From Scylla paramamosain (lineage: Eukaryota; Arthropoda; Malacostraca; Decapoda; Portunidae), in NCBI RefSeq assembly GCF_035594125.1, contig NC_087156.1, positions 9,780,065 through 9,844,064 on the forward strand: a DNA stretch of 64,000 nt, written 5' to 3'. Made by a program: the position numbers and the translations under genes. Shown in pieces: positions 45,678 through 61,004 of the stretch (position 1 is its first letter; each line of letters begins with the position of its first letter). The notes below the pieces were generated by a model that saw only the letters and a list, made by a program, of their open reading frames with translations, did not search any database and was not told the DNA's origin.

Positions 45678-47396
45678 AAAATAAATAAATAAATAAAAAT
45701 AAAGGTAAGTGCATAGCAGTTCCCTTCTCTCCACCTAACAGGAAAAAATAAATAAAAAAAACATAAAGGTGAGTGCATAGCACTTCCCTTCTCTCCACCT
45801 AACAGGAAAAAATAAATAAAAAAAACATAAAGGTGAGTGCATAGCACTTCCCTTCTCTCCCAACCTACCAGGCAAAAGATAGAAAAAAAAAATAAATAAA
45901 AATTAAGGTGAGTGCATAGCAGTTCCCTTCTCTCCCAACCTTCCACGCAAGAAAAAAATTAGATAAATAAGTAAATAAATAAAATAAAATAAAATAAATA
46001 AATAAAGCAAATAAGTAGTCTACGGACTACCACACCAAAAAGAATAAAATATATATAGGTATAAAGAAAAAAAAACAATAAAATAAATAGAAAATAAAAT
46101 TAAATAAATAAATTAAATTAAATTAACAAAAAATAAATAAAGTAAAAACCAAAAAAATCCTACTCCCTCCGGCAATCAACAATAAATAATAAAAATAAAT
46201 CAATACCAACCTGACTGATCCTGACAACTCCAAAGACCACCACCCTACCTGTGAAGCACGGGAGGTGAGTGTGCAGCACCTCCCTACCCTTCCCAGTCTC
46301 CCAGTTTGACTTTGACCAACAATCTGACTCATTCTGGCAACTCCAACTGTACAGACCACCACCAGTACTCCAGTACTCCCCACCCTGGCAACTGATCCTG
46401 GCAAGGTGAGTGCGTAGCACTTCCCGTGACTCATCCTGGCAACTCTAAAGACCCACCATACTGACTGACCCTGGGAAGCACGGGAGGTGAGTGTGCAGCA
46501 CCTCCCTACCCTTCCCAGTCTCCCATCAATCTGACTCATCCTACCAACTCCAAAGAGCAACTCCAACTGTACAGACCACCACCACCACCACCCCTCTGAT
46601 CTTGGCAAGGTGAGTGCGTAGCACTTCCCTTGTCTGACCCTGACTGACGGACCCTGGCAGCTCAAAAAAACAAACAACCTGCCTGATTTACAGATGTAAT
46701 CACCAAACTGACTGGCCCTGGGGAGCATGTGAGGTGAGTGTGCAGCACCTCCCTACACTTCCCAGTCTCCCAGTTTGACCTTACTCATCCTGGCAACTTC
46801 TAAGAGCAACTCTCTGACACTGTGACTCTGATCCCTACATCCCTACATCTTACCCTGTCCAGGGTAGGTGAGTGCGTAGCACTTCCCTACCACCAGCCTG
46901 ACTGACCCTGGCAACTCTAAAAACAACCATCCTGACTGACTTACAAATCTTACTCTAATCTGGCAACAGACCACCAAATTGACTGACCGTGGGGAGCATG
47001 GGAGGTGAGTGTGCAGCACCTCCCTACCCTTCCCAGTCTCCCAGTTTGACTTCCACCACCAATGTGACTCATCCTACCAGCTCCAAATCTACCACCACCA
47101 CCACCCCTCTGATCTTGGCAAGGTGAGTGCGTAGCACTTCCCTGGGCTTGACTGACTGACCCTGGCAACTCCAAAAATAATCAACCTGACAGATGTTACA
47201 AATGTAACCTGGGGAGCATGGGAGGTGAGTGTGCAGCACCTCCCTACCCTTCCCAGTCTTCCACTAACCTGACTTGAATTATGACTGGGGAGCAGGGGAG
47301 GTGAGTGTGCAGCACCTCCCTTCCCTTCCCAGTCTTCCACCAACCTGACTTGAATTATGACTGGGGAGCAGAGGAGGTGAGTGTGCAGCACCTCCT
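45489..47396 (+). repeat. Array of inverted-repeat units with a splice-donor-like core, copy 2
   Basis: The same array as 4,541-6,512, with the same G-type/A-type alternation. Differences are at unit level: an extra A-type unit has been duplicated with its A-rich spacer near 45,767-45,840, and the unit corresponding to 5,076 is gone. The unit cores remain almost unchanged while the A-rich spacers vary. Confidence 0.9.
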
Positions 47397-47495
47397 ACTT
47401 TCTCCACTCTGTCTACCCTACCACCTACCAACTCAGACCATCAAACTGACTGTCTTAGAACAAGAAGAGGAAGCAACGCCATCAGAGGAAGAAGA

Positions 47496-47526
<31 letters not shown>

Positions 47527-48488
47527 TTACCGCCATCAGAGGAAGAAATCAAGAAAAAGAAGCAGAGAAAAAGAACTGCCACCACTGCTCTTAGAGGAAG
47601 AAGCAGCAGCGTCACCGCCATCAGAGGAAGAAACATATATATGTAAACTACGACTGGTCAAATCTCCGTTGGCGCCAGGCAAAGTTCGACCTGTGATGGG
47701 CTGTGTTTAGAGAGAGAAATAAAACAGAGTTCCTTGAAAGGAAACTACGCTAACTCAGGGGACTGACTGTGAAAGTGCCAGGCAAGGCTGCTGCTTCAGA
47801 CATCCACACTTCAACTTCAACAATGCATGCGAGAATGTTGCTGTATTATTCCTCCTATTCCTTCTTCTTTTTCTTCTCCTGCAGAAGACTGTCTTACTAC
47901 TACGTAATATTTTTTTTCTCATAATTTATTCAATGTTATTATTTTTTTTCAGTATTTCCACCTTTTCTAAATCCATCCACCCTTTAAATTAAATAAATTT
48001 AATACATTTATGTACACTTGAGCCTTGGACAACTGATTACAAAAGAATTACGTGAATATTTGACTTTTTTTTCTGTAGTCTTAAAACGCCACATCTCAAA
48101 CACATGAGGCGCGGGTTGCGTTTGAGTGTACTGTAATATACCAACATAATACATGAATTTGTAATACTTTAATCACAATTTATATCTTTTCATACTAAGC
48201 AGTATGGCAACTTACTTCTTCTTCCTCATGACACTGGTCATGTCATGTACACTTCCATGTAGCCAACAATTCTGGGTAACCTTTGAAAAATATCATGCAT
48301 CCTGGTGTGCACCATGCAACCAGGCTGACTTAACCTACGCCTCTGTAACCTAAGCTGGACACTTGAACAACTATAAATGCATTTTGTCTATCTTAGCTCC
48401 TGCAGGGCCGAGGTGGACAGGTGTTTGTCCAGGATGCCTCGTGTTACTTCTCACCGCGTGTTTTATCTGTTGGAGATTATTACACTAA

Positions 48489-48618
48489 ATATGCTGCTGC
48501 TGCTGCTGGTGCTGCTGTTGTCGTCGCTGATCTTGCTGCTCTTGTTGGTATTGCTGCTTTTTCCTTCCTTCCACAACAACAACAACAACAAAATTAGCAA
48601 CTACTACAGTTACTACTT

Positions 48619-48660
<42 letters not shown>

Positions 48661-48690
48661 GTACTACTACTACTACTACTACTACAACTC

Positions 48691-48721
<31 letters not shown>

Positions 48722-48739
48722 TGTTGCTGCTGCTGTTGT

Positions 48740-48793
<54 letters not shown>

Positions 48794-48807
48794 TACTACT
48801 GGTGCTT
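48489..48807. repeat. Compound triplet repeats, copy 2
   Basis: CTG, CAA, ACT and CTG blocks as in 7,620-7,929, with more interruptions (CTT, GTT, TAG). Confidence 0.93.
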
Positions 48808-49058
48808 AACTTTACAAAAATCATCACTGTCGTTTTTGCCGTCGTGCGTGCGGTGCCTCTAATCTAATCGTCGTCGTCCTCGTTCTCATCGTCGTCGTCG
48901 TAACAGTAGCATCGCCTGTCAGAGTAAAAAGACAGGCTAAAAGAATACCAGAGGTCACAGAGAACTGGAACGGGAAAAAGCACCACATTAATTGTTACCT
49001 GTGGAGAACAAAACAAAATATACTGGATACATGACAGAACAACAGCATTTCTTTAATT

Positions 49059-49888
<830 letters not shown>

Positions 49889-50294
49889 TGTACCTGCCGT
49901 GGACAGTAAGCAATTAGTTGTTCTAGTGGCTGTGTTCCTGAAGTAGAAATACTGAAAAGCACACTCCATCTTTTAATTCCCCATCAGCGTGGCTTCCTGA
50001 TGGGAGGTACGGTAGAGCACACTTTCATTTGTAAGCCAAGGGAAAGTAAGCGTCTTTCCTCCTCAGAGCCTCACTAGCGCCAGGATTAGCTGTGTGCCGG
50101 GGAGTGCTGGTGAGCCGTGAGTAATGTTCACTCTTAGATACACGTGCAATGTAATGTATCTCCCTATCATTATTTTTGTTTATTATTTACTATTATTTAT
50201 TATGTTTATTATATTGATACTTGTTTTTGTCTTCCTTCCTTCCTGCCTGCATGCCTCCTGCCCTCCTAAGGGCCCTATTTTTCATATTATCCTT

Positions 50295-50297
<3 letters not shown>

Positions 50298-50391
<94 letters not shown>
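50298..50391. repeat. (TC)n microsatellite, copy 2
   Basis: Counterpart of 9,662-9,794. The following 50,392-53,685 mirrors 9,795-13,204, with (CA)n at 51,664-51,737 and (GA)n at 52,597-52,668; no gene is supported. Confidence 0.95.
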
Positions 50392-50393
<2 letters not shown>

Positions 50394-51661
50394 GAGTTCT
50401 TTGATGAATTGCCATGTTTTCATGACTCTCTACCGCTATTTATTGGTCTTTCATCTTTTTATATCCTGCATGAGTCTGCTCCCGGGAATTAGGTATGGTA
50501 GTTGTACGGTGATAAATAATATTTCAGTGCGACCTTTGCAATATCTTCCTATATTTATGAAAACTTTCGTTACTGTGAAGTTTGGCTAGAATATTAATAT
50601 TGTTTTTTTTATGTAAATATTTTTCGTTATATTTGTCCAGCACATTTTTGTTATGCGCGAAGAAAGTAAGTGATCATTTAAATCCCGAACTTTAATTTCA
50701 TTTGCATAAAGAAGTTTAAATTAGAGAGTGAAATAAAGAAGGACTCCTTAACGTGTGGGAAGTGCCTGCCAACCTACTATGGAGGGTGTGCTGCGCAAAT
50801 CATGATTGTATAGGAGCGTGATGTAACCTGTTCACACTGATACCACTTACAGACAAGCCTTCAAGTACCTTGGTATTACGTAGTTGTGATTTAAATAATG
50901 TGTTGACTTGTTTAGGTAATCATCAGAGAGAGAGAGAGAGACCGGACAGGTAGGCAGGAAGACAGACGGTCAAACAAACAGGCAGGGAGGCAAGCAAGCA
51001 AGCAAGGAGGCAGACAGACTAACAGGCTGGGAAAGATGTAGATGGACATGCAAAAAAGAAAGAAAGAAAGCAGGCAGACAGACAGGATGACAGGGAAATA
51101 GTCAGCCTGACTTGAAGAGGATAGGCAGGCAAAGAAGCAGGCAGACAGGTAGGCAGGCAAAAATAGAAGGCAAGCAAGCAGACAGAGAAACAGACAAATA
51201 GACAGAGGGACAGATGGATGTGCGGGCAGACACAGACATAGACAAAGTAGTTTTAAATAGCGGCAGAAATTAGTATATTTCATTCTAAAGAGTATATTTG
51301 TACAATTTTTTTTGTAAAGCACTTTAATAAATATTTTACCGTGCCCTGCACCGAGTACTTAACCAAAAGTCCAACTGAATTAGTCAGTGGGATATTAATA
51401 CAGCATAATGTTTGCATAATATAAACGTATGCCTCTTCCGTTACTCGTACATTCTTTCGTGATAACAATTACAGTAAGTGAAGAAAATGCATACACAGTG
51501 ACCTAACTATATTTTTTCTCTCATTGCCTCGTATTTACGGTATGCCATTTTTCAGGCACAATACGTAGTTGTCATTGATTTCCTAAAACTACTAAATATA
51601 CCAGAAGACAGACCTACTGACCCATACTCGTAAATATTGTTCCACTCGTAATGTTACACCA

Positions 51662-51738
<77 letters not shown>

Positions 51739-52592
51739 CATTAATACAAATAGATGTGCTGCAACAAAGCAACATAGATTGGGATGCTCTTTCTTACAAA
51801 ACATTATAGTGAAGATGTGAGGCAGAGATAAACAGACAGACGCAGACAGACAGATTGATTTAAAACACTTAGTAACATGTACTTGTTCTAAGCAATTCTA
51901 AGTGACCATTACTTTCCCGTTCATTCCCATTCATTGAAGCATTTCAGTGTTGAGACGCAAAGGTAGTGTAAGTGTTGAGGCAGCGGTGGTAGTGGCCCCT
52001 TCACCTCGCAGCGAGGCAGGAAGGGGAGGCGAGGGACACCAGCAGTGACTGGCCTGAAGGCGCCTTGCGTCCCGCCTCCTCTGTGCGACACTCTCCCTAG
52101 ATTGCCTTCATCCGTCAATCGCAACATGACTTGTGCTCCTCCTCTTCTGTCTCACTTAACTACCACCTTCATATTCTAGACACACTTTACTTTCCCTCCT
52201 GGCTTCAGCTCAAGGTTTTCCAAGGTCAGTTGAATTGCTTGTTTTCTCGGACTGATGCTAACGGCGCTAATCCGCGCATGGCTTAGCAGTGGACTGTCGG
52301 CTTTTCTCTCATCCTGGTACACGCGGCGATGGTACCAAGGGAATCATTGTCTTGGCGGAGTGTTAGGGAGGGTGAGGCGAGGCATGGCAGGGTATCTCTT
52401 GACTGGAAACCTTAAGTAAGGTAATCTAAGCGAAGTCGAACTGGAAGGTTTGCAATAAAATTAGTGTTGCTGCTCAAGCTGAAGGAGGATTGTTAGGATG
52501 TTACTTCTTAGAAAATAGCCTTACTTAGTGAAATATAGTAAAGATGGGTAAAAGAGAGAAGGTGAATTCTACTTGGGAGTGAGATATGGTTT

Positions 52593-52670
<78 letters not shown>

Positions 52671-53681
52671 CCTTACAGTGAAAGCTTTAAGTTCAGTGAA
52701 ATAGCATCATTATTCTTCATTGACACTCTTAAGCTGCAGACGCTAGAAAGAAATCAGTCACAACCCAGAAGACATGATATAGAAAAGTAGATTCAACTGT
52801 TTCCATATTTTCTCTTGAATATAAAGAACAGATAATAGATTGACAATAACGAAACGATTTACTCGTAAGAGGCTTTGCTTGGGATGAGAGGAGGTTAGGG
52901 AGTCCTGTTCTGGAGTGAAGCCGTAAACACTGGTGATGTAGAACTGAAATAAGAATTTGTCTCATCGTTGTCTCGTCAACAGCATTCAGTAACGTTCCTT
53001 TATAAACTTAATAAAATCCCACTCTTGTTTTAATACTAAGTAGGATAAACAGAAGCATAAAGTAGAACCGTGCATCTAAATATTTCAAATAAAAGTGTAG
53101 TCTTATACATATTAGTCTAAGTGGACCCAAGTTGAAAGTAACTGATGTGTATGACTGTATAAAGAACTTTTCAGCCAATGAATGTACAGTATCTCCGAAA
53201 ACTATCTTTAAAGTGTGGCGCGAACTGTGGCATAATGAACAATACGAAACCCGCTGCCTGATCAAGTGTCGGTAAGGTTAGTGTGCAGGGCTACCAATTG
53301 TCACTGGCGTCATCACCAAACGTGTCAAATATTATCGTCCATTGTGTCAGAATGTAGAGCTCTATAAAATAAAGATAATTTGGTAGCTACTGTACAATAT
53401 CCACTTGGAGAGAGAAAGGGACAGATACCGTCAAAACATCCATCCCACCACACTCTCAGCTCCGGTTAATGCTCTGCCACCTCGAGCAGCAGCCACGCAG
53501 ATTTACAGATTGCTGGAAAAAAAAAAGAAAGGTAATTGTGGTAGCTATACCTTTGTTGTTCCTTCTATAGTGCAGAGCCGCGTGTAGTGACTGTAGTCTC
53601 CTGAGTGCCTTAAAGAGGATCCTAGCTATAAATAATTTGGTAAATCTGACGGACACTGTCAAGAAGCTTTTCTCGGATACT

Positions 53682-53685
<4 letters not shown>

Positions 53686-53737
<52 letters not shown>

Positions 53738-53752
53738 ATGTGTGTGTGTGTT

Positions 53753-53818
<66 letters not shown>
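53686..53818. repeat. (GT)n microsatellite expanded in copy 2
   Basis: About 130 bp of GT with AT and TT interruptions. The copy 1 counterpart (about 13,205-13,230) is only about 25 bp. Confidence 0.95.
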
Positions 53819-54005
53819 TGTGTATCTGTCTCTCAGTGAGTCATTCCACGTGCTGGTGGCACCTTCATTAACAACCAAAGGCTCATTGACATAAAATATT
53901 ATTGCAGAGAAGCAGATCAACATAAAAATGCTCGCACAGTCTGATGGGGCCGAGTCTTACGACCACAGAATACCTCGAACCTGCTATTCTTTATATTGAT
54001 AGTTC

Positions 54006-54538
<533 letters not shown>

Positions 54539-54812
54539 TGTAAATAAAATTATTTTTGCATAGAAAGTTTATAAGCGGCTTAAATACTCCGAGGGCTCGC
54601 GAGTCTCAAGTGTGAGTAGCGAATAAAAAGACCCCTCACCTGGGTGTTCATTAGCATGCCTTCATCAGACGTGTGATTACTCGTGTGTTCAGACGACGGG
54701 AGATTGAATTACACGTCGTTAATGCTTTTAATGAGGATATGTATTTATATGTTTGTTTATTAGCTGGTCATCTCCAGCCTAACATCTGGAGCTTCATTAC
54801 ATTATGTTCCAG

Positions 54813-54903
54813 GGAAAATATGAGTAAATCGTGTGAGTCTTGCCGTGGTAGGAAAGACGACCTCCTGCGGGACCTTATCAAAAGAGCGTCTGACATTGGT
54901 TTG
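54813..54903 (+). CDS. Candidate gene copy 2, exon 2
   Basis: A 91-nt exon between acceptor CATTATGTTCCAG and donor GTAAGC. In phase it reads R-E-N-M-S-K-S, then CESCRGRKDDLLRDLI, ending IGL. It keeps CpG sites (TCG, GACGAC, CGG, GCG) that are TpG or otherwise lost in copy 1. The charged residues D, R and D here replace G, W and G of copy 1, so this version looks more like the ancestral state. Product not recognised. Confidence 0.4.
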
Positions 54904-55340
54904 GTAAGCGACGAGACAAAAAAAAAAAAAAATAGGATGCGTTTGGTAATGCGTATATAGGAATAATATTGCCAGCGTAAAACTAACTTGGCTTTGCAGT
55001 GAGGCTTTTGTATTCAGATGACCGCATGAACTGAAATATGTAGACACAATATACGCAGGTCCTGTGAAAGGTATCACACTAAATGTATTGCTTCATCCAG
55101 ACGAGTTAGCAGCACAAGCATGAAGGAGGGTCGATCTCACAGGTGTTTGCTTTTGTTGAGATCCTTACCAAGAAGCGGTGACATCCAGAACCAACAGCAA
55201 CTACGATATCTGTGTGGTCTGTGGAGCCTTTCTTGTTGTTGTTGTTGTTGTTTTGTTGTGTATGAGGTTACAGAGAACACCCTGTGTCCTCGCAGTAACC
55301 ACACGAAAAGGCAGGTATCTTACTAGGAGTGGTCAGGGAG

Positions 55341-55371
<31 letters not shown>

Positions 55372-55949
55372 AACCACAAACGGAGGAAGGTGGATGTGTT
55401 GTATTACTGAACAACAAATAAAGAAAGAAGAATAGATGAGTCAGGCCACCTTGGCAGAGATACTCAAAAGGGACTTTCATGTTTTGTGCCGTGAATACTT
55501 TTTATGGCTAGACTGAAGTGGTACTTATTATTTTCTAAGTATATCCTTGCTGTTGTTTTTAGGTTTGTACCGCTGAATGTTGAGAAGCTTTGCATTTAAT
55601 ATTTTTGCTTCTTTTTATTTTCTTATTTGATCTTGTTATATATGTAATTGTGCTTGTTCGTTTTATTTTGTTGCAACTGTTGTGCATATTTAACATTCTT
55701 AGCGTTTCAAGTGTGTTCTGTTTTCAGTGTTGTTTTTCATGTATCCATGTGTTCTTGCTTGAAGGAATTTGACACATTTTATTCATGACATTTCTTCAGT
55801 ATTTATTCTCTCCTTTTTTGTTCATGTGTATGTTGTAACTCATGCAGTAAAGGATTTGTGGTGGTTCTGTTCATGATGCTTCATTTTTAGCTCTTTTTAG
55901 AATAGTCAAGCTGCATCACTTTCTCATGTGGATGTTTTGATATTTTCAG
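54904..55949. other. Intron 2 of candidate gene, copy 2
   Basis: Counterpart of 16,506-17,544, with GTT repeats near 55,233 and 55,341. No gene is supported. Confidence 0.4.
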
Positions 55950-56003
55950 GAAAGGATGGCAGGTGGTGCCGCGGTGAACACTGCCAACACGTGCAGGAGG
56001 AAA
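55950..56003 (+). CDS. Candidate gene copy 2, exon 3
   Basis: A 54-nt phase-0 exon, ERMAGGAAVNTANTCRRK, between TTGATATTTTCAG and GTGAGT. Nearly identical to copy 1. The distance to exon 4 is 2.8 kb here, against 19 kb in copy 1. Confidence 0.4.
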
Positions 56004-56875
56004 GTGAGTACCTGCTTCATTACATCATGTGCACTCTGTTTGGAACTCACTGTTAAACTTTTTTTTTTCCATGTCAACCGAAACCTGTCACTGTTGCCTG
56101 CCTTTCTCCTGTCAGCTTCCAACGAATATATGAAGGAAAGAAAGGATGTGCTTCCATGGTATCGTGTCAGTAGTATTATCCATTGAAGGATTAGTTTAAG
56201 CCTTTTTCCAAAGCGTTGTTTTTTGTCTCCCATTTTTCTGTCTTCCCAGGGTATATATATGAAAGAAGAAAGAATGTAAATTTAGTCTATAATGTTCATT
56301 GCAACATCTTACAGGGAAAAAGTCCTTTGAGGATTAACCGAATCTTTTTCAAAATTATATTTTTTGTATTTCAGTCTTCGTGTGCTTATTTTAGTGTATG
56401 CATAGAGAAAGAAAGGATACGAAATCATATATTTTCTTTTTGTTATAAATATTTACTTGGAGATTCAGTTGAAACCTAACAATTAGCTATCATTTTTGCG
56501 TTCATATTTTTTTTCGTATATATCTTTTGTATGTACGAATATGTGAGTGAAGAAAGGAAAGATGCAATTACAAAAAAACATTCCAAAATAACAGGAATAT
56601 TCTTTTGAGGACTTTTTAGGTAACAAATATCAGATTTTCTAATTTATCCGTTTATTTATCCTTTACTGTGTTTTACCGTTATGTAGATTAATATTTTGCA
56701 TGTTATGATAAAGTCTCCTTGGAAACTATTACTGTAACACATTTAATTTAGTGTGAATTTGATTTCCACGTAAAAAAATAAATAAATAAAAAAAATAAAT
56801 AAATAAAATGAAAATAATATAATATAAAATATTTCCTTTTATGGAGAAAACACATTTACATTTTCTTTGTTCAAT

Positions 56876-57929
56876 GGGGAGTTTTCAGAACTAGTGGTTG
56901 TCACCAGGTGGCAGCACAGACACAAATTCTTCTCTCACATACAAGCAATATCAGATATACCTACAGTGTTATTCTATTTACATGAAGATGCAATGGCCTT
57001 ATATAATATATTTTTCTACGTAATCCCTTCTAAGTGGTAACACAAGTAAAATGAAACTCTTTTCATGAACAAATGTATATAAGTTGATTTTCTAGTGAAT
57101 CGGCATTTAGATTTATTTGGTCATCTTAAGATTTCCAAATGAATACACTCTTGATAGGAAACGTCTTAATCTAGACGACAGTAAACATAAAGGCAACATG
57201 TCTGTGACAGTCAAAAGTCCAAATTACATAGATCTCCTTCCTAGTTTATGGAAACGGCAATTTTAATAAAAAAAAATGGCAACTCGAGTGTCCTGGCGAT
57301 AGTAATGCTGTATCTCTAACCAAAACAAACACCTGACTCGGCAGCGCTGGTTGAACTTAAGAAACACGTCGTCGGACATGAAGTTGAATGTTGCTGCGGT
57401 GCCAATCTCCACTACGCCCTAAGCAATGGATTACGGCAGCTGGACACTACAGCAGCAGCAGGATCGCCTGAGAGATGTTTGTTTTGGTTCTCGATTACTT
57501 TGCCTTGTCGCTCGCTTCGTGAGAAGGATGCTAAAATACCCAGAAAAAAAAAAAAACTAGAGCCATATATCACGATGTAACTGAGTAGGTTGTGTCATAC
57601 TATATAGTACAGTGTGATTTTTTTTACTTTTTTCATTGTCCAAATCAATAGTTTTTATACTTGTAATATGATTTATTTAGAAAATGTTAGCAGCTTACTC
57701 GATAATCACAAAAAAAAAAAAAAAAAAATGATAATAATTTGACCACATTCTCTCAATATTATCCATACCGGATATTGAAAAGTCGATACGTCATTTCAAT
57801 AGTATCATGATGATCAGTGTTCTATGCATCTTTACGCACCTGGGATTTACTACAACAATATTTTAGCTCTCTTTCCTACTGTTAGATGAGCAGCAACGAC
57901 ATCTAGCGATTTAGCTCCGAAAATTTCCC
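56876..57929. mobile_element. 1.05-kb inverted-repeat element, copy 2 only
   Basis: Absent from copy 1, where TTCAAT continues directly to TGGTATTGAT (18,560-18,575). The ends GGGGAGTTTTCAGAACTA and the reverse complement of TAGCTCCGAAAATTTCCC match at about 14 of 18 positions, an imperfect terminal inverted repeat. AT borders both sides, a possible 2-bp target duplication. No open frame of note; poly-A runs at 57,544 and 57,711. This is probably a non-autonomous DNA transposon of unknown superfamily. Confidence 0.7.
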
Positions 57930-58732
57930 ATTAGTATTGATATTATTTTTAACTCTGATTTCCCGGGAAGCGTTACCACCTTGATATTTGTGACCTAATC
58001 TAAGATAACTTTTTTAGCGTCATAACCTTTGTTGCAGCTTTATTCAAGTAAAATCAAAGAGAGGAAAGCTTGTATTGTTCTGTGAAGTGTTGTTATTTGT
58101 CTGTGTGTGTGTTGATTGTCACCTTGAAAAGTCAAGGTGACGTGGGCCTTGATGACTAGAGCCGGCCCACACTATTTGTCTCCCTTTTTTTTAGAGGCTC
58201 GTCGTTGTAGATTTCTGAAAATATTAGTTTCATCACTTTTTTTATTTTCCTTGTCATCGAATGAAAGAAAATTTATGATTTTTTTTTTATCATATCGTAA
58301 CGTATTGAATAACTTTGGAGGGATTATTCCCCTAGCAGAGCAAGGTGGTTCTATTTTTGTTACCGCACCGCACACTATTTTTGTACACCCCACCGCTCCC
58401 GCCTGACCCTGGAGGGTACAACGATGATTTGGCCAGGAGCACCTTTTGGTGCCCATCGCATATAAAAATTTCGATTTCAGTTTCGGAAACACTTCTTAGT
58501 TGTTAACTTTTGAAGGCGTCTCTTTCTTATTTTATGTAATTTCTTCGTCAGACTCATCTTTTTTTGCATGTTTCGACTTATCGACATTTGGGCGAAGGTG
58601 TCTGCCTGGTAACTCTTGCAACTATCGCCTCATCACTACAGATCGAGCTGGAGGGCGCAAAATACGCGAATTATTTGCCATAACTCACTTCATATACGGG
58701 ATAGCCAGTCTTGGTTGACACCATCAGACTCA
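57930..58732. other. Intron sequence, copy 2
   Basis: Counterpart of 18,566-19,347. An AG-preceded segment at about 58,193 (copy 1: about 18,820) reads only seven codons to a stop, so it is not called as an exon. Confidence 0.4.
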
Positions 58733-58803
58733 CACTTTTTTTTCTTTTTGTTTTGAGGGTTTAACACAGTCCTCTGATTTTGTGTTTGTCTTGTCGGATG
58801 CAG

Positions 58804-58889
58804 CAGCAGCGGGACCTTTTTCCTTTCTCGCGGCCAGACGACGAGGACTGGCTTTTTGCTGCTCCTCCTGACACACTCACAATTTACCG
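58804..58889 (+). CDS. Candidate gene copy 2, exon 4
   Basis: An 86-nt exon between acceptor TTGTCTTGTCGGATGCAG and donor GTGAGTGAC. In phase it reads QQRDLFPFSRPDDEDWLF, then AAPPDTLTIY. The frame, length and splice sites of copy 1 are kept despite many base changes. An upstream ATG is at 58,798. Confidence 0.42.
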
Positions 58890-60563
<1,674 letters not shown>

Positions 60564-61004
60564 AAGAGGAAGGCAAGTGGTCGGGCGGGGACAAGGAGGA
60601 GGAGGAGGAGGAGGAGGAGGCGTAGCGTAGCGTGGTCTGGATGGCGTGCAGGATTATGTGACGCTCAGAGGCAGCTTCCCTACACTGTAAGCTTCTATTA
60701 GAGTGAGCCACGTGACGGGGTGCGCTCTCAGGGTGATTGCTTGTATTCTATGTAGCATGGCGGGGCTGTGGCACTCCCTGCAGGTTATTGGCTCAGGAGG
60801 GTGAGGTAATGTCGGATGATAGTCTGGTACTCTGCTGTGGGTGATGAGTTGTGTTTGTAATGATACAGCGCCTAAAGTTTGTTAAAGTGATGCAGCTTGT
60901 AGAGCATAAATACAGTGACATCATCACCACTATTGTCTCTCCCTTTACGCTGTGACGGAATGATGTAGTTGTGGTGATGTAGTCTGAGATAATGATGTAC
61001 ACTA
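60564..61004. other. Unique sequence up to the retrotransposon
   Basis: Counterpart of 38,457-38,923, very little diverged, with (GGA)n at about 60,594-60,620. Homology ends at ACACTA. Confidence 0.6.
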
